Shown here: piece after piece, positions 1 to 7,435 of the stretch
How positions within the stretch are numbered: the first letter of the stretch is position 1
How the letters are laid out: each line of letters starts with the position of its first letter
Source: an uncultured Sphingomonadales bacterium
Lineage (GTDB): Bacteria; Pseudomonadota; Alphaproteobacteria; Sphingomonadales; Sphingomonadaceae
Direction: 5' to 3'
Length of the DNA stretch: 43,697 nt
Assembly (NCBI GenBank): GCA_903834285.1
Contig: CAILIO010000405.1
Coordinates: forward strand, 1 to 43,697
The notes under the pieces: generated by a model
The model's input: only the letters and a program-made list of their open reading frames with translations
Database searches by the model: none
What the model was told of the DNA's origin: nothing
Made by a program: the position numbers and the translations under genes

Positions 1-71
1 CCTTTAGCAATTGTGGCACTTGCACCGTCTCCCACACCGGCTTAATTGCGCGGTTAAAGGAGAACGATGCC

Positions 72-857
72 ATGAAGATCGAACAAGGTATGGCTGCCGT
101 CGTGACCGGCGCGGCTTCGGGGCTGGGGCGGGCGACCGCCTATGCGCTGGCGGCGGCGGGCGCGAAGGTTGCCATCTTTGATGTGAACGCTGAGGCGGGC
201 GAGGAAGTCGCCAAGGCGATTGGCGGGCTCTTCTGCCATGTCGATATCACCAGCGAGGAATCGGTCGTCGAAGGCTTTGCCAAGGCCCGCGCGGCGCATG
301 GGCAGGAGCGGATCACTGTCCACTGCGCGGTGGTTCACCGCAAGGGCAAGACCGTGGGCCGCAACAAGGAAACCGGCGAATTCACCCGCCTTTCGACCGA
401 GGACTATGCCTTCGCCGCAAACGGCGTGCTGATCGCGAGCTACCGCGTGGCGAGCCTTTCGGCGCTGGGCATGGCCCATGCCGAGCCGCTGGAAGGCGAT
501 GGCGAGCGCGGGACGATCATCCTGACGGGTTCGGTCGCGGCGCAGGATGCGCAGATCGGGCAGGTGGCTTATGGTTCGCTGAAGGCGGGCGTGGTCGGCC
601 TCGTGCTGCCGATGGCGCGCGATCTCATGGACCTTGGCATTCGCGTGAATGCGATCCTGCCGGGCATCTTCGATACGCCGCTTCTGGGCCGCGTACCGGA
701 GAAGGTGCGTGCGGGGCTCAATGCCTCGGTGCCGTTCCCCAAGCGGCTCGGCCTGCCGGAAGAGTTCGCCAGCCTTGCAATGGAACTGGTGCACAATTCC
801 TACTTCAACGCGCAGGCGATCCGGCTTGATGGCGGGATAAGGATGGCGCCGCGCTAG
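72..857 (+). CDS. Short-chain dehydrogenase/reductase (SDR), 3-hydroxyacyl-CoA dehydrogenase type II-like
   Basis: A 261-residue classical SDR, an NAD(P)-dependent oxidoreductase. The cofactor loop TGAASGLG lies at residues 12-19. The catalytic residues fit Asn117, Ser154, Tyr167 and Lys171 (YGSLK). Length and overall pattern resemble the 17-beta-HSD10 / 3-hydroxyacyl-CoA dehydrogenase type II group, which acts on short acyl-CoA or hydroxy substrates; the exact substrate is an inference. Oddity: the usual NNAG structural motif after beta-4 reads HCAV at residues 84-87. The start is set by AAAGGAGA eight bases upstream of the ATG; a nearer ATG at 67 stops after two codons. No operon partner is visible: the upstream edge is the window end and the next gene faces it. 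Confidence 0.85.
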   Translation: MKIEQGMAAVVTGAASGLGRATAYALAAAGAKVAIFDVNAEAGEEVAKAIGGLFCHVDITSEESVVEGFAKARAAHGQERITVHCAVVHRKGKTVGRNKETGEFTRLSTEDYAFAANGVLIASYRVASLSALGMAHAEPLEGDGERGTIILTGSVAAQDAQIGQVAYGSLKAGVVGLVLPMARDLMDLGIRVNAILPGIFDTPLLGRVPEKVRAGLNASVPFPKRLGLPEEFASLAMELVHNSYFNAQAIRLDGGIRMAPR

Positions 858-880
858 CCACCGCCCCCACCTGTTATTCC

Positions 881-973
881 CCGTCGCCCCGTGCTGGACA
901 CGGGGCTTGGCTTTCTTCTTCGGCCGCCGCGCCAGAACGGAAGCCCAACCCCGTGTCAAGCACGGGGTGACGG
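881..973. repeat. Intergenic inverted repeat (REP/MITE-like hairpin)
   Basis: Two arms of about 35 bases (881-915 and 939-973) are near-perfect reverse complements, separated by about 23 bases. Each arm carries CCCCGTG and ACGGGG blocks, so each arm is partly self-complementary too. It sits between convergent genes (SDR and the LysE-type gene). It could end transcription from both sides or be a dispersed palindromic element. No T-run follows. Confidence 0.7.
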
Positions 974-990
974 AAAGGGGGCACTAGGGT

Positions 991-1599
991 CTAGCCGGCT
1001 TTTATCGCGAGGAACGAGGCCGCGACGCCGAGCATGACGATGGCAAACCCTCGGCGCACCCACTTGGTGCGTTGTGGGTCTGCCAGCCAGGCCTGTGCTT
1101 GGCTGCCCGCGAGCACGATGGCGAGGTGGATCGCGGTGGCGATCATCGTGCTGACGAGCGCAAGGGTTAGCGCTTCCGTGAGGTCGAGCGCGCGGCCGCC
1201 GAGGAATTCCGGCGCTACCACCACGAAGAACAGATAGGCCTTCGGGTTCAAGAGGTTGAGCAGCGCGCCGGTGGCGAAGGATCTGCCCACGGCGGCGGCC
1301 GGCAGCGGCTTTTCCGCGCCGCGCCAGGCCTCGATCGCAAGCCAGACCATCATCGCCGCACCCGCGAAGCGCAGGCCGTGGAGCAGCGATGGCATGGCCC
1401 CCAGCAAGGTGGCGAGGCCGAGCGCAGCCAGCACGCCATTGGCGAGAAGGCCGAGCGCAACGCCTGCGACGGCACTCAGCCCGCTGCGCTTGCCTTCGGT
1501 GGCGGCAAGGCCCGCGAGCCAGGCCATGTTGGGCCCCGGGGTCAGCTCGATCAGCAGGACCGCAAGCGCGAAGCCGGTCAGGTCTAGCGCTCCGGCCAC
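991..1599 (-). CDS. LysE/RhtB family amino-acid exporter
   Basis: A 202-residue inner-membrane protein with about five or six hydrophobic segments. The N-terminal signature ELTPGPNMAWL matches the 'TPGPN' motif of the LysE/RhtB superfamily, and the central NLLNPKAYLFF matches its 'NPK' motif. Family members export amino acids or their derivatives by proton exchange; the substrate here cannot be read. The start is GTG at 1599, directly adjoining the TAG stop of the upstream VIT-type gene at 1600-1602, so the two are probably co-transcribed and translationally coupled. Hydrophobic spacing is regular and nothing looks truncated. Confidence 0.85.
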   Translation of the reverse strand: MAGALDLTGFALAVLLIELTPGPNMAWLAGLAATEGKRSGLSAVAGVALGLLANGVLAALGLATLLGAMPSLLHGLRFAGAAMMVWLAIEAWRGAEKPLPAAAVGRSFATGALLNLLNPKAYLFFVVVAPEFLGGRALDLTEALTLALVSTMIATAIHLAIVLAGSQAQAWLADPQRTKWVRRGFAIVMLGVAASFLAIKAG

Positions 1600-2292
1600 C
1601 TAGATGGCGGTTCCCACCAGACGGCCGATGCCGGCGGTGATCGCCATGGCAAGCGCGCCCCACACGACGACGCGCAGCACGGGTTTGCCGATCGCCGCGC
1701 CGCCCGCGCGCGCGCCGAAGGCGCCGAGGAGGGCGAGGAACAGGATCGAGCCGGTGGCCATGCCGGCGACCATGGCGGACATCGGCAGTATTGCGGCGAG
1801 GAGCAGCGGCAGGAAGGCGCCGCCGGTGAACATGAGGGCGGAGGCGAGCGCAGCGGTGACGGGCCGTGCCGCCGTCGTCTCGTTGAGGTGCAATTCGTCG
1901 CGCGCATGGGCGGCGAGGGCATCGCGGGCCATCATCTGGCGGGCGACTTCCTTGGCGGTCACCGGATCGACGCCGCGCTCCTCGTAGATCGCGGCGAGCT
2001 CCTCCTGTTCGTGGACCGGATCGGCAGCGAGCTCGGCGCGTTCGCGCGCAAGGTCGGCGGCTTCGGTATCGGACTGGCTGGAGACCGAGACATATTCGCC
2101 CGCCGCCATCGACATCGCGCCCGCGACCAGCCCCGCCGCGCCCGCCACGAGCAGCCCCTGCCGCCCTGCGCCCGAGGCGGCGACGCCGAGGATCAGGCTG
2201 GCGGTAGAGACGATCCCGTCGTTGGCGCCAAGGACCGCGGCGCGCAGCCAGCCGATCCGGCTGACGAGATGGCGTTCATCGTGGGGCCGCAT
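1600..2292 (-). CDS. VIT1/CCC1 family transporter (iron/manganese)
   Basis: A 230-residue VIT/CCC1-type membrane protein. Near the N-terminus it has LGANDGIVSTASLILGV, the hallmark of the family, followed by a second hydrophobic segment with SMAAGEYVSVSSQ. A charged, Glu-rich cytosolic stretch comes next (about residues 80-140), then three C-terminal membrane segments. Eukaryotic homologues move Fe2+ or Mn2+ into vacuoles; bacterial ones are thought to export these metals or store them out of the cytosol. The ATG at 2292 was chosen because AAGGAG sits seven bases upstream; the longer frame from 2325 has no such site. The stop codon touches the GTG of the LysE-type gene. Confidence 0.85.
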   Translation of the reverse strand: MRPHDERHLVSRIGWLRAAVLGANDGIVSTASLILGVAASGAGRQGLLVAGAAGLVAGAMSMAAGEYVSVSSQSDTEAADLARERAELAADPVHEQEELAAIYEERGVDPVTAKEVARQMMARDALAAHARDELHLNETTAARPVTAALASALMFTGGAFLPLLLAAILPMSAMVAGMATGSILFLALLGAFGARAGGAAIGKPVLRVVVWGALAMAITAGIGRLVGTAI

Positions 2293-2358
2293 GCGTTTTC
2301 TCCTTATCCCGTCCATGGTCCTCATGGACCTGCGGGGACAGGAGAAAAACGATCCAGA

Positions 2359-3108
2359 TCAAGAATCGCGGTGCGCTGCGGCCTCCGGGCCGGTCGAGAC
2401 GGCACCGGCGGGGGCGTCTGCGGAGATGATCGGCTGGCCGACGCCGAGGCGCTGGCCATCGGTGATGATCACCCGGTCACCCAGGCTGGCGATGCCAAAC
2501 AGGCGCTTGGCGAAGCCGTCGGGCACGCCGATGCAGCCATTGGTGGCATAGCCGCGCTCGACCTTGCTGCCATGGATGGTGATGCCGTCGCTGGTGAGGC
2601 GCAGCATCCACGGCATCGGGGCATCGTAGATGTTGGAGACGTGCGCCGCGTCCTTCTCGCTGATCGGGAACACGCCGGTGGGAGTGGGCTTGCTGCCATA
2701 GCCCTTGAGAATGGCGGCAGCGCCGATCTCGTGTCCATCGCGGAAGACCGACATGGTGCGCGCCGCGAGATCGACGGTGACGACGACAGGGCCAGCCTTG
2801 GCCGCGCTTTCGTCCCAGAAATACTGGCCGAACTTGATGGGTTCATCGATCTTGAGGATCGACTTGACGACGAAGGGGCTGTTGGCAGGCGCGGCAGCAG
2901 CGACGAGCGTGGCGGGCTTGGCCTGCGGTGCGGGCGCCTGGGCTGCCGCGACATGGGCTTCAGCCTGCGATCCGCCGAACAGGACTTGCGCCGCGTCCTT
3001 CCCGACATGGAACGCGAGCAGGCAGCCAAGCGACATCGCGATCAAGCCGAGCGGCGCGCTGACCCAGCGGGAGCGGACGAGATCGAGGGGGGAATTGAGA
3101 CCGGACAT
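2359..3108 (-). CDS. L,D-transpeptidase (YkuD domain)
   Basis: A 249-residue protein with an N-terminal membrane anchor (about residues 17-35), an Ala/Pro-rich linker to about 75, and a YkuD catalytic domain at about 105-220. The active site has His179 (IHG) and Cys192 in ATNGCIGVPD. Such enzymes form 3-3 cross-links in peptidoglycan or attach proteins to it, in the periplasm. Oddity: the usual S-H-G-C-(I/V)-R sequence is N-G-C-I-G here, so the residue before Gly is Asn and the Arg is missing. The Shine-Dalgarno AAAGGAG lies 14 bases upstream of the ATG, farther than usual. An inverted repeat CTTAAC-N7-GTTAAG lies upstream. Confidence 0.85.
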   Translation of the reverse strand: MSGLNSPLDLVRSRWVSAPLGLIAMSLGCLLAFHVGKDAAQVLFGGSQAEAHVAAAQAPAPQAKPATLVAAAAPANSPFVVKSILKIDEPIKFGQYFWDESAAKAGPVVVTVDLAARTMSVFRDGHEIGAAAILKGYGSKPTPTGVFPISEKDAAHVSNIYDAPMPWMLRLTSDGITIHGSKVERGYATNGCIGVPDGFAKRLFGIASLGDRVIITDGQRLGVGQPIISADAPAGAVSTGPEAAAHRDS

Positions 3109-3211
3109 GGCGATGGCGAACGCTCCTTTCGCTTACAAAATAGCGTAAACGCAGGTGAGTGCGAGCGTCATTACGGCCACGTCCCGCCTAGGGACGCCGG
3201 GTGCTATGACC

Positions 3212-3230
3212 CTTAACGCGCGTGGTTAAG
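3212..3230. promoter_or_regulatory. Inverted repeat CTTAAC-N7-GTTAAG, possible operator
   Basis: A perfect 6-base dyad with a 7-base spacer. It overlaps the stop codon of the transglutaminase gene and lies about 105 bases upstream of the L,D-transpeptidase start. TTAA half-sites recall the CtrA recognition element of alphaproteobacteria, but the spacing between the two TTAA cores is nine rather than seven, so CtrA binding is only a possibility. Confidence 0.3.
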
Positions 3231-4023
3231 AAACGATTTCGCGCACTTCGATCGCCAGTTTGCGCAGATCGGCCTGGCCGAAGCTGGTGAGGAAACTGGT
3301 GTCGGCTGCATCGCGCCCCACCGCGATCCGCGCGAACGAGCCGGCGTCGGCCATGCCGGTCGCATCGACCACATGCCAGCCCCCTTTGCCCTCGGCATCC
3401 GCCAGCCAGACTTCGGCCACTGCATGGAAATCCTGCGGCTTGACCTTGGCCCCGTATCCGCTGGCAAAGCGCGCCGGGATCGCGGCGGCGCGGGCAAAGC
3501 AGATCAGCGTGTGCGCATAGTCGCGGCACACCCCGCGCCGCTCGACAAAGCTGTCAATCGCGGTGGTCGAGGCATTGCTCGCCCCGGGCACGTAGCGATA
3601 ATGCGCGGCGATCCAGTCGCGCATGGCCAGCACTTTCGCCCCGCCCTCGAAGGCGCCAAATTCCTCGTCGACGAAAGGAGAGAAGCGGTTGGCGGGGCAG
3701 TAGTGCGAATCCATCAGATAGGGCACGGCCTCGCCTGGCAAGCGGTGCGGCGGCAGCGCGGCGAGCGTTTCGAGCGGCACTGGCCGGCCCAGCACTTCGA
3801 CTTCCGCCGCATAGGTCACCGTGCAATCGCCCTCTTGATGGAGCCAGATCCGCTCGCCGATCCCGTCCTGCGCGGGCACACGCGTGAAATGGCCGAGAGG
3901 TGTGCTATGGAACGTGCTCGCGAGGAGCCGCTGGCCGGCCATCGCGGCGACTTCGATCTGGAGGAGGATATCGGTCGGCTCTGCGCAGTGCCAGATCAGA
4001 CGGGTCGCGATGGAAAGATGCAT
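3226..4023 (-). CDS. Transglutaminase-like family protein
   Basis: A 265-residue cytosolic protein with no signal peptide. The N-terminal half is the beta-rich domain found before bacterial transglutaminase-like modules. The catalytic part shows the triad Cys166 (RRGVCRDYAH), His200 (DFHAVAEVWL) and Asp220 (WHVVDATG). By fold it would act as a cysteine protease or acyl transferase on amide bonds; the substrate is unknown. Such genes are often beside circularly permuted ATP-grasp or alpha-E genes, but neither is present here. The stop lies 117 bases upstream of the L,D-transpeptidase gene on the same strand, so joint transcription is possible. Confidence 0.85.
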   Translation of the reverse strand: MHLSIATRLIWHCAEPTDILLQIEVAAMAGQRLLASTFHSTPLGHFTRVPAQDGIGERIWLHQEGDCTVTYAAEVEVLGRPVPLETLAALPPHRLPGEAVPYLMDSHYCPANRFSPFVDEEFGAFEGGAKVLAMRDWIAAHYRYVPGASNASTTAIDSFVERRGVCRDYAHTLICFARAAAIPARFASGYGAKVKPQDFHAVAEVWLADAEGKGGWHVVDATGMADAGSFARIAVGRDAADTSFLTSFGQADLRKLAIEVREIVS

Positions 4024-4119
4024 GGGGTGCCCGTGGCGGAGGCCATGATGGCCCCTGTGCCATGGTGGTTAGGCTGGGTTTCAGCACGATGAAAGGTTCG
4101 CGTGGGTAAAGGCTCCCTC

Positions 4120-4803
4120 ATGACGCAGATTTATGCATGGCTCGAGCGCGGGGCTCCTTGGCTGGGGCAGCTTTCGCCGCTGTTTGCCGCAACCTGTGCG
4201 GCGCTGCTGCTGGTCGTCGTCGGCGGCGCGCTGGCGGCGCGCGGCGGGCGGATCGGCGGTGCGGCGCGCTTTGCCGGCAATCTGCTCATGCTGGCGGTGT
4301 TTGCGCTCGCGGTCATGCGTTTCGTGCGGATGGATCCCAGCTTCGATGCCGCGCTCCACAGCATGGGCGGGCCCGCACAGAGCGTTTCGGGCGGGGAGAC
4401 GCGCATTCCGCTGGCGGCTGACGGGCACTACTGGATCAAGGCCAGGCTTAACGGCGTGCCGCTGCGGCTGATGGTCGATACTGGCGCAACGGTGACGGCG
4501 CTTTCAGGCGACGCGGCGGAAGCCGCGGGTGTCGAGCCCGACAGGCTGCGCCCGGAAGCAACGGTGGAGACCGCCAACGGCAGCGTCACCGCCGCCCCGG
4601 CCCGGATCGATGAGTTGCGGTTCGGCTCGGTCGTCGCGCGTGATCTCGATGCGATCGTCCTGCCGGTCGAAGGCGGGCCCAATGTGTTGGGGATGAACGT
4701 CCTCACGCGGCTCAAGGGCTGGCGGGTTGAGAACGGCGTGCTGATCCTTACGCCGCACCAGCCGCAGGTGGAAGCGTTGAGCGGGCGGGCCCCCACCAGG
4801 TAA
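4120..4803 (+). CDS. Retropepsin-like aspartic protease, membrane anchored
   Basis: A 227-residue protein of the bacterial clan AA (TIGR02281-type) aspartic proteases. One or two N-terminal membrane segments (about residues 18-40 and 50-68) precede a periplasmic retropepsin domain. The active-site motif is MVDTGATVTALS with Asp120. The domain ends with the flap/hydrophobic element VLGMNVLTRLKGWRV. Retropepsin-like proteases work as homodimers, since each chain gives one Asp. The start at 4120 is preferred over the GTG at 4102 because AAAGG lies seven bases upstream. Its last 56 bases overlap the 3' end of the DUF418 gene on the opposite strand. Confidence 0.8.
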   Translation: MTQIYAWLERGAPWLGQLSPLFAATCAALLLVVVGGALAARGGRIGGAARFAGNLLMLAVFALAVMRFVRMDPSFDAALHSMGGPAQSVSGGETRIPLAADGHYWIKARLNGVPLRLMVDTGATVTALSGDAAEAAGVEPDRLRPEATVETANGSVTAAPARIDELRFGSVVARDLDAIVLPVEGGPNVLGMNVLTRLKGWRVENGVLILTPHQPQVEALSGRAPTR

Positions 4804-5983
4804 GGCGGCGCCAGAGGGCTTCGAGCGGGCCCTGGCCGAAGCGGGCGAGCCACCACTGTGGCCACGCCAGCATGAGCGCCCAGCCAACCAGCACGACGAG
4901 CGGCAGCGCGGCGCGGGGCAGCATGCCGCCAAGGCCGAGGCCCCAGCCGGCGAAAAGCGCGCTCATGACGAACGTGGTGCCAAGGTAGTTGGTAAAGGCG
5001 CAGCGGCCGGCGGCGGCGAGGCGCTGGCCGATGGCGCGGTCCTGAACGCGCGGCCAGAGCAGCAGCAGCGCAGCGAGATAGCCCAGGGTCATCGCAAGGT
5101 GCGGGATTGCAGCAAGCGAACCCATGATCGCAAACATCGCGCCGGGCGGGAAGTGATGCAGGGCGGCCCAGCCGATCAATGCGGCGCTCATCGCGCCGCC
5201 TAAGCCGATGCCGATCACGGCCATGCGGCGCAAGCTGGCGGGCTCCCATTCCCCGGTGAACAGCCCCATGCGCAGCAGCGCCATGCCGAGCAGCATAAGC
5301 GGGAAGGTCTCGAAGAACGTCGCGCCGAGGCTTTCGAGCGGGAGGAACGGCGCGGTGGTGAGGCGAAGGCGCACGGCTTCGAGGAAGGGTGCGTGGAGCA
5401 CGCGGGTGTCGGCGGCGATCGATGCGGCGATGCGGCCCATCATGGCGGCTTGTTCGGCCGCCTCGGCGGGCAGGCCATGGCCCCCAAGCACGCGGGCTTC
5501 GGTGGCGATTGTGGCAAGATCGCCTACCATTTCAAGGCCGTGGCTGGCGAGGAAGAGGAGCAGCGCGCTGGCTGCCAAGGGCTCGGGTGCGAGACGGCGC
5601 AATGTGAAGGCGAGCGTGCCGCAGACCGCGTAAGGCAGCAGGATATCGCCCCACCACAGCAGCGCGTAGTGCGCATAGCCGAAGAGCATGAGCCAGAGCA
5701 GGCGGCGGACCTGCATGAGATCGGGATTGGCGCCGCGCCGGTCCGCTGCATCAGCAAACAGCATCATGCTTGCCCCGAACAGGATTGTGAACAGACCGCG
5801 CATCTTGCCTTCGAAGAGCACGTAGGCGGCGATGAACCACAGCGCGCCACCCGGTTCGAGGCGGGGCATGGCGGGGCTGAAGGTGGCGAGTAGCGGCCCC
5901 CAGAATCCGGTCACGTTGATCGCGAGAATGCCGAGCACGGCAACCCCGCGCACGAAATCCAGCGCGCCGATCCGTTCAGGCAT
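4748..5983 (-). CDS. DUF418 (YeiB-like) membrane protein
   Basis: A 411-residue multi-pass inner-membrane protein. It starts with RIGALDFVRGVAVLGIL, the characteristic N-terminus of the DUF418/YeiB family. About ten hydrophobic segments follow, and the C-terminal DUF418 part includes GRCAFTNYLGTT. Homologues are thought to be transport- or acyltransferase-related, but no function is established. The ATG at 5983 was chosen because it begins the conserved family region; the longer frame reads out of place through the SPOR gene. It starts seven bases after the stop of the Sel1/SPOR gene, so the two are probably co-transcribed. Its 3' end overlaps the convergent protease gene by 56 bases. Confidence 0.85.
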   Translation of the reverse strand: MPERIGALDFVRGVAVLGILAINVTGFWGPLLATFSPAMPRLEPGGALWFIAAYVLFEGKMRGLFTILFGASMMLFADAADRRGANPDLMQVRRLLWLMLFGYAHYALLWWGDILLPYAVCGTLAFTLRRLAPEPLAASALLLFLASHGLEMVGDLATIATEARVLGGHGLPAEAAEQAAMMGRIAASIAADTRVLHAPFLEAVRLRLTTAPFLPLESLGATFFETFPLMLLGMALLRMGLFTGEWEPASLRRMAVIGIGLGGAMSAALIGWAALHHFPPGAMFAIMGSLAAIPHLAMTLGYLAALLLLWPRVQDRAIGQRLAAAGRCAFTNYLGTTFVMSALFAGWGLGLGGMLPRAALPLVVLVGWALMLAWPQWWLARFGQGPLEALWRRLTWWGPARSTLPPAAGAA

Positions 5984-5990
5984 CAGAAGG

Positions 5991-7175
5991 TCAGGGCGCC
6001 ACCACGAGGCAGGCAAAGCCTCCGGCCTTGAGCGCGGCGCAGGCGCGTTCGGCGCTGTTCTGCGAATAGCCGGTGGCCAGGAGGCGCAAGACTGTGCCGG
6101 GCACGTCCTGCCGCGCATGGCCAGTGATTTCCGGCCGGCTGCGCAGGCGTGCCCAGAGCCCATCGGCGTTGGCCTTGACCCCGAAAGCGCCAAGCTGGAT
6201 GCGATAGGCTCCGGTTGCGACTGCAGTAACCGGCGCGGCTTTGGCTAGGACCGGTTTGGCCGGAATCGGCTTGGGCGGCGCGGGCTTGGGCGTCACGGTC
6301 TTTACCGGCACTGGCCTTGGCGGCGGCGGAGCCGAGGGTTCGGATGGTGGCGGCAGATAGGCGGCCACGCGTTCGGACTTTGTCGAGGGCGGCAGATCGA
6401 TGGTTTCGATTGCTCCCGGGCCGGACTTAGGCGCGGGCGAAGTGGAGACCGGGGCCAAGACCGGAGCCGAGACGGGCGGCAACGGCGCGCCTTGTCCGCC
6501 AAGGTCGGCGGCGGCCAATTCGCGCCCGCGCGCATCCGCCGCTTTCTGCTCCAGTTCGATCGCAAGGCTGGCGCCCATCTGGCGCTGCGCCAGCGGGATC
6601 GTCTGGTTCATCGTAGCAAGGCTCGCGGTCGCCTGCGGCAGCCCGGCGGCGGCGGCGCGGGTGACCAGCGCATAAGCGCGCACCCAGTCCTTGGGCGCAA
6701 AATCGCCGTTGTAGGCGGCAATGCCGATCACATACATGGCGCGGGGCTCGCCGCGGTCGGCCGCGGACTGGAGCCAGGGCATCGCGGCCTGCTGCCGGTT
6801 CGTCTGGAACAGCAGTACGCCGTAGTTGTCCGCCGCGGCGATATGGCCGAGGCGGGCGGCCTTGCCGTAATAGGCCTCGGCCTTGACCGGGTCCTTGGGG
6901 ACGCCCCGGCCGAGCTTGTAGGCCTGGCCCAGGTTGAACAGCGCATCGGGATCGTTCTTGGCCGCAGGGCCCTGCCAGGCCTTGACCGCGGCTTCATAAT
7001 TCCCCGCCGTCCAGGCATCGACACCGGCCCGCACGGCGGCCGCGCGCGCGGCATCGGGGGGCGGGGGCAGCACGGCGGACGTGGCTGGCACCGCAGGCGC
7101 AGCCGCGGCGAGGCCTGCAAGCGGAAGGCCTGAAAGGCCCAAGGCCAGGGGCGTGAGGAGAGCAAATCGGCGCAT
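5991..7175 (-). CDS. Exported Sel1/TPR-repeat protein with C-terminal SPOR domain
   Basis: A 394-residue protein. A signal peptide (MRRFALLTPLALGLSG onward, cut near residue 25) is followed by Sel1-like repeats at about residues 35-190; one reads LFNLGQAYKLGRGVPKDPVKAEAYYGKAA. A Pro/Ala-rich linker follows, then a SPOR domain over the last ~75 residues (YRIQLGAF ... CLVVAP). SPOR domains bind peptidoglycan strands stripped of stem peptides, which concentrates proteins at the division septum. The ATG at 7175 has GGGGAGA about nine bases upstream. The gene is divergent from the parA-like gene and shares its control region. Like the lipoprotein at the far end of the cluster it ends in a SPOR domain, which suggests a shared task at the septum; that is inference. 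Confidence 0.85.
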   Translation of the reverse strand: MRRFALLTPLALGLSGLPLAGLAAAAPAVPATSAVLPPPPDAARAAAVRAGVDAWTAGNYEAAVKAWQGPAAKNDPDALFNLGQAYKLGRGVPKDPVKAEAYYGKAARLGHIAAADNYGVLLFQTNRQQAAMPWLQSAADRGEPRAMYVIGIAAYNGDFAPKDWVRAYALVTRAAAAGLPQATASLATMNQTIPLAQRQMGASLAIELEQKAADARGRELAAADLGGQGAPLPPVSAPVLAPVSTSPAPKSGPGAIETIDLPPSTKSERVAAYLPPPSEPSAPPPPRPVPVKTVTPKPAPPKPIPAKPVLAKAAPVTAVATGAYRIQLGAFGVKANADGLWARLRSRPEITGHARQDVPGTVLRLLATGYSQNSAERACAALKAGGFACLVVAP

Positions 7176-7212
7176 GATCGGTCGAATCTCCCCATAGGCA
7201 CAAAGCCTGAAA

Positions 7213-7279
7213 TGCACGGTTAACGATGCCGTGCAGCCGTGCACCGCGCAAGATCAACTGCGCATGATATTCCCGTGCA
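7213..7279. promoter_or_regulatory. Heptamer array CCGTGCA (four copies), putative operator or parS-like site
   Basis: CCGTGCA occurs at 7229-7235, 7237-7243 and 7273-7279, and inverted at 7213-7219. The first two direct copies start eight bases apart, and the inverted copy starts 16 bases before the first direct one. The array lies between the SPOR gene start (7175) and the parA-like gene start (7436). Short heptads at regular spacing are the typical target of ribbon-helix-helix dimers, and a candidate RHH protein is encoded two genes away. Binding is inferred. Confidence 0.5.
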
Positions 7280-7311
7280 ATCAAACCCGGCTGGCTTAGC
7301 GCAGATAGTTA

Positions 7312-7342
7312 ATGCCGAAAAGACAGGATCTTGGCTCGGCAT
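7312..7342. promoter_or_regulatory. Inverted repeat ATGCCGA-N17-TCGGCAT
   Basis: A perfect 7-base dyad in the SPOR/parA intergenic region, about 95 bases upstream of the parA-like start. It could be a second operator or the base of an RNA hairpin. There is no direct evidence of function. Confidence 0.3.
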
Positions 7343-7435
7343 AGATGACAGCCCTTCGCAAAATCACTTGCAGCGGATGCGCGGATGTTAACCTAAATTT
7401 GAGGGTCTTCTGCGATCCCCCGGAAGGAGACCATC

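Noticed and set aside
3213..3229. Canonical CtrA box
   Set aside because: The two TTAA cores are nine bases apart rather than seven, so it is reported only as a dyad.
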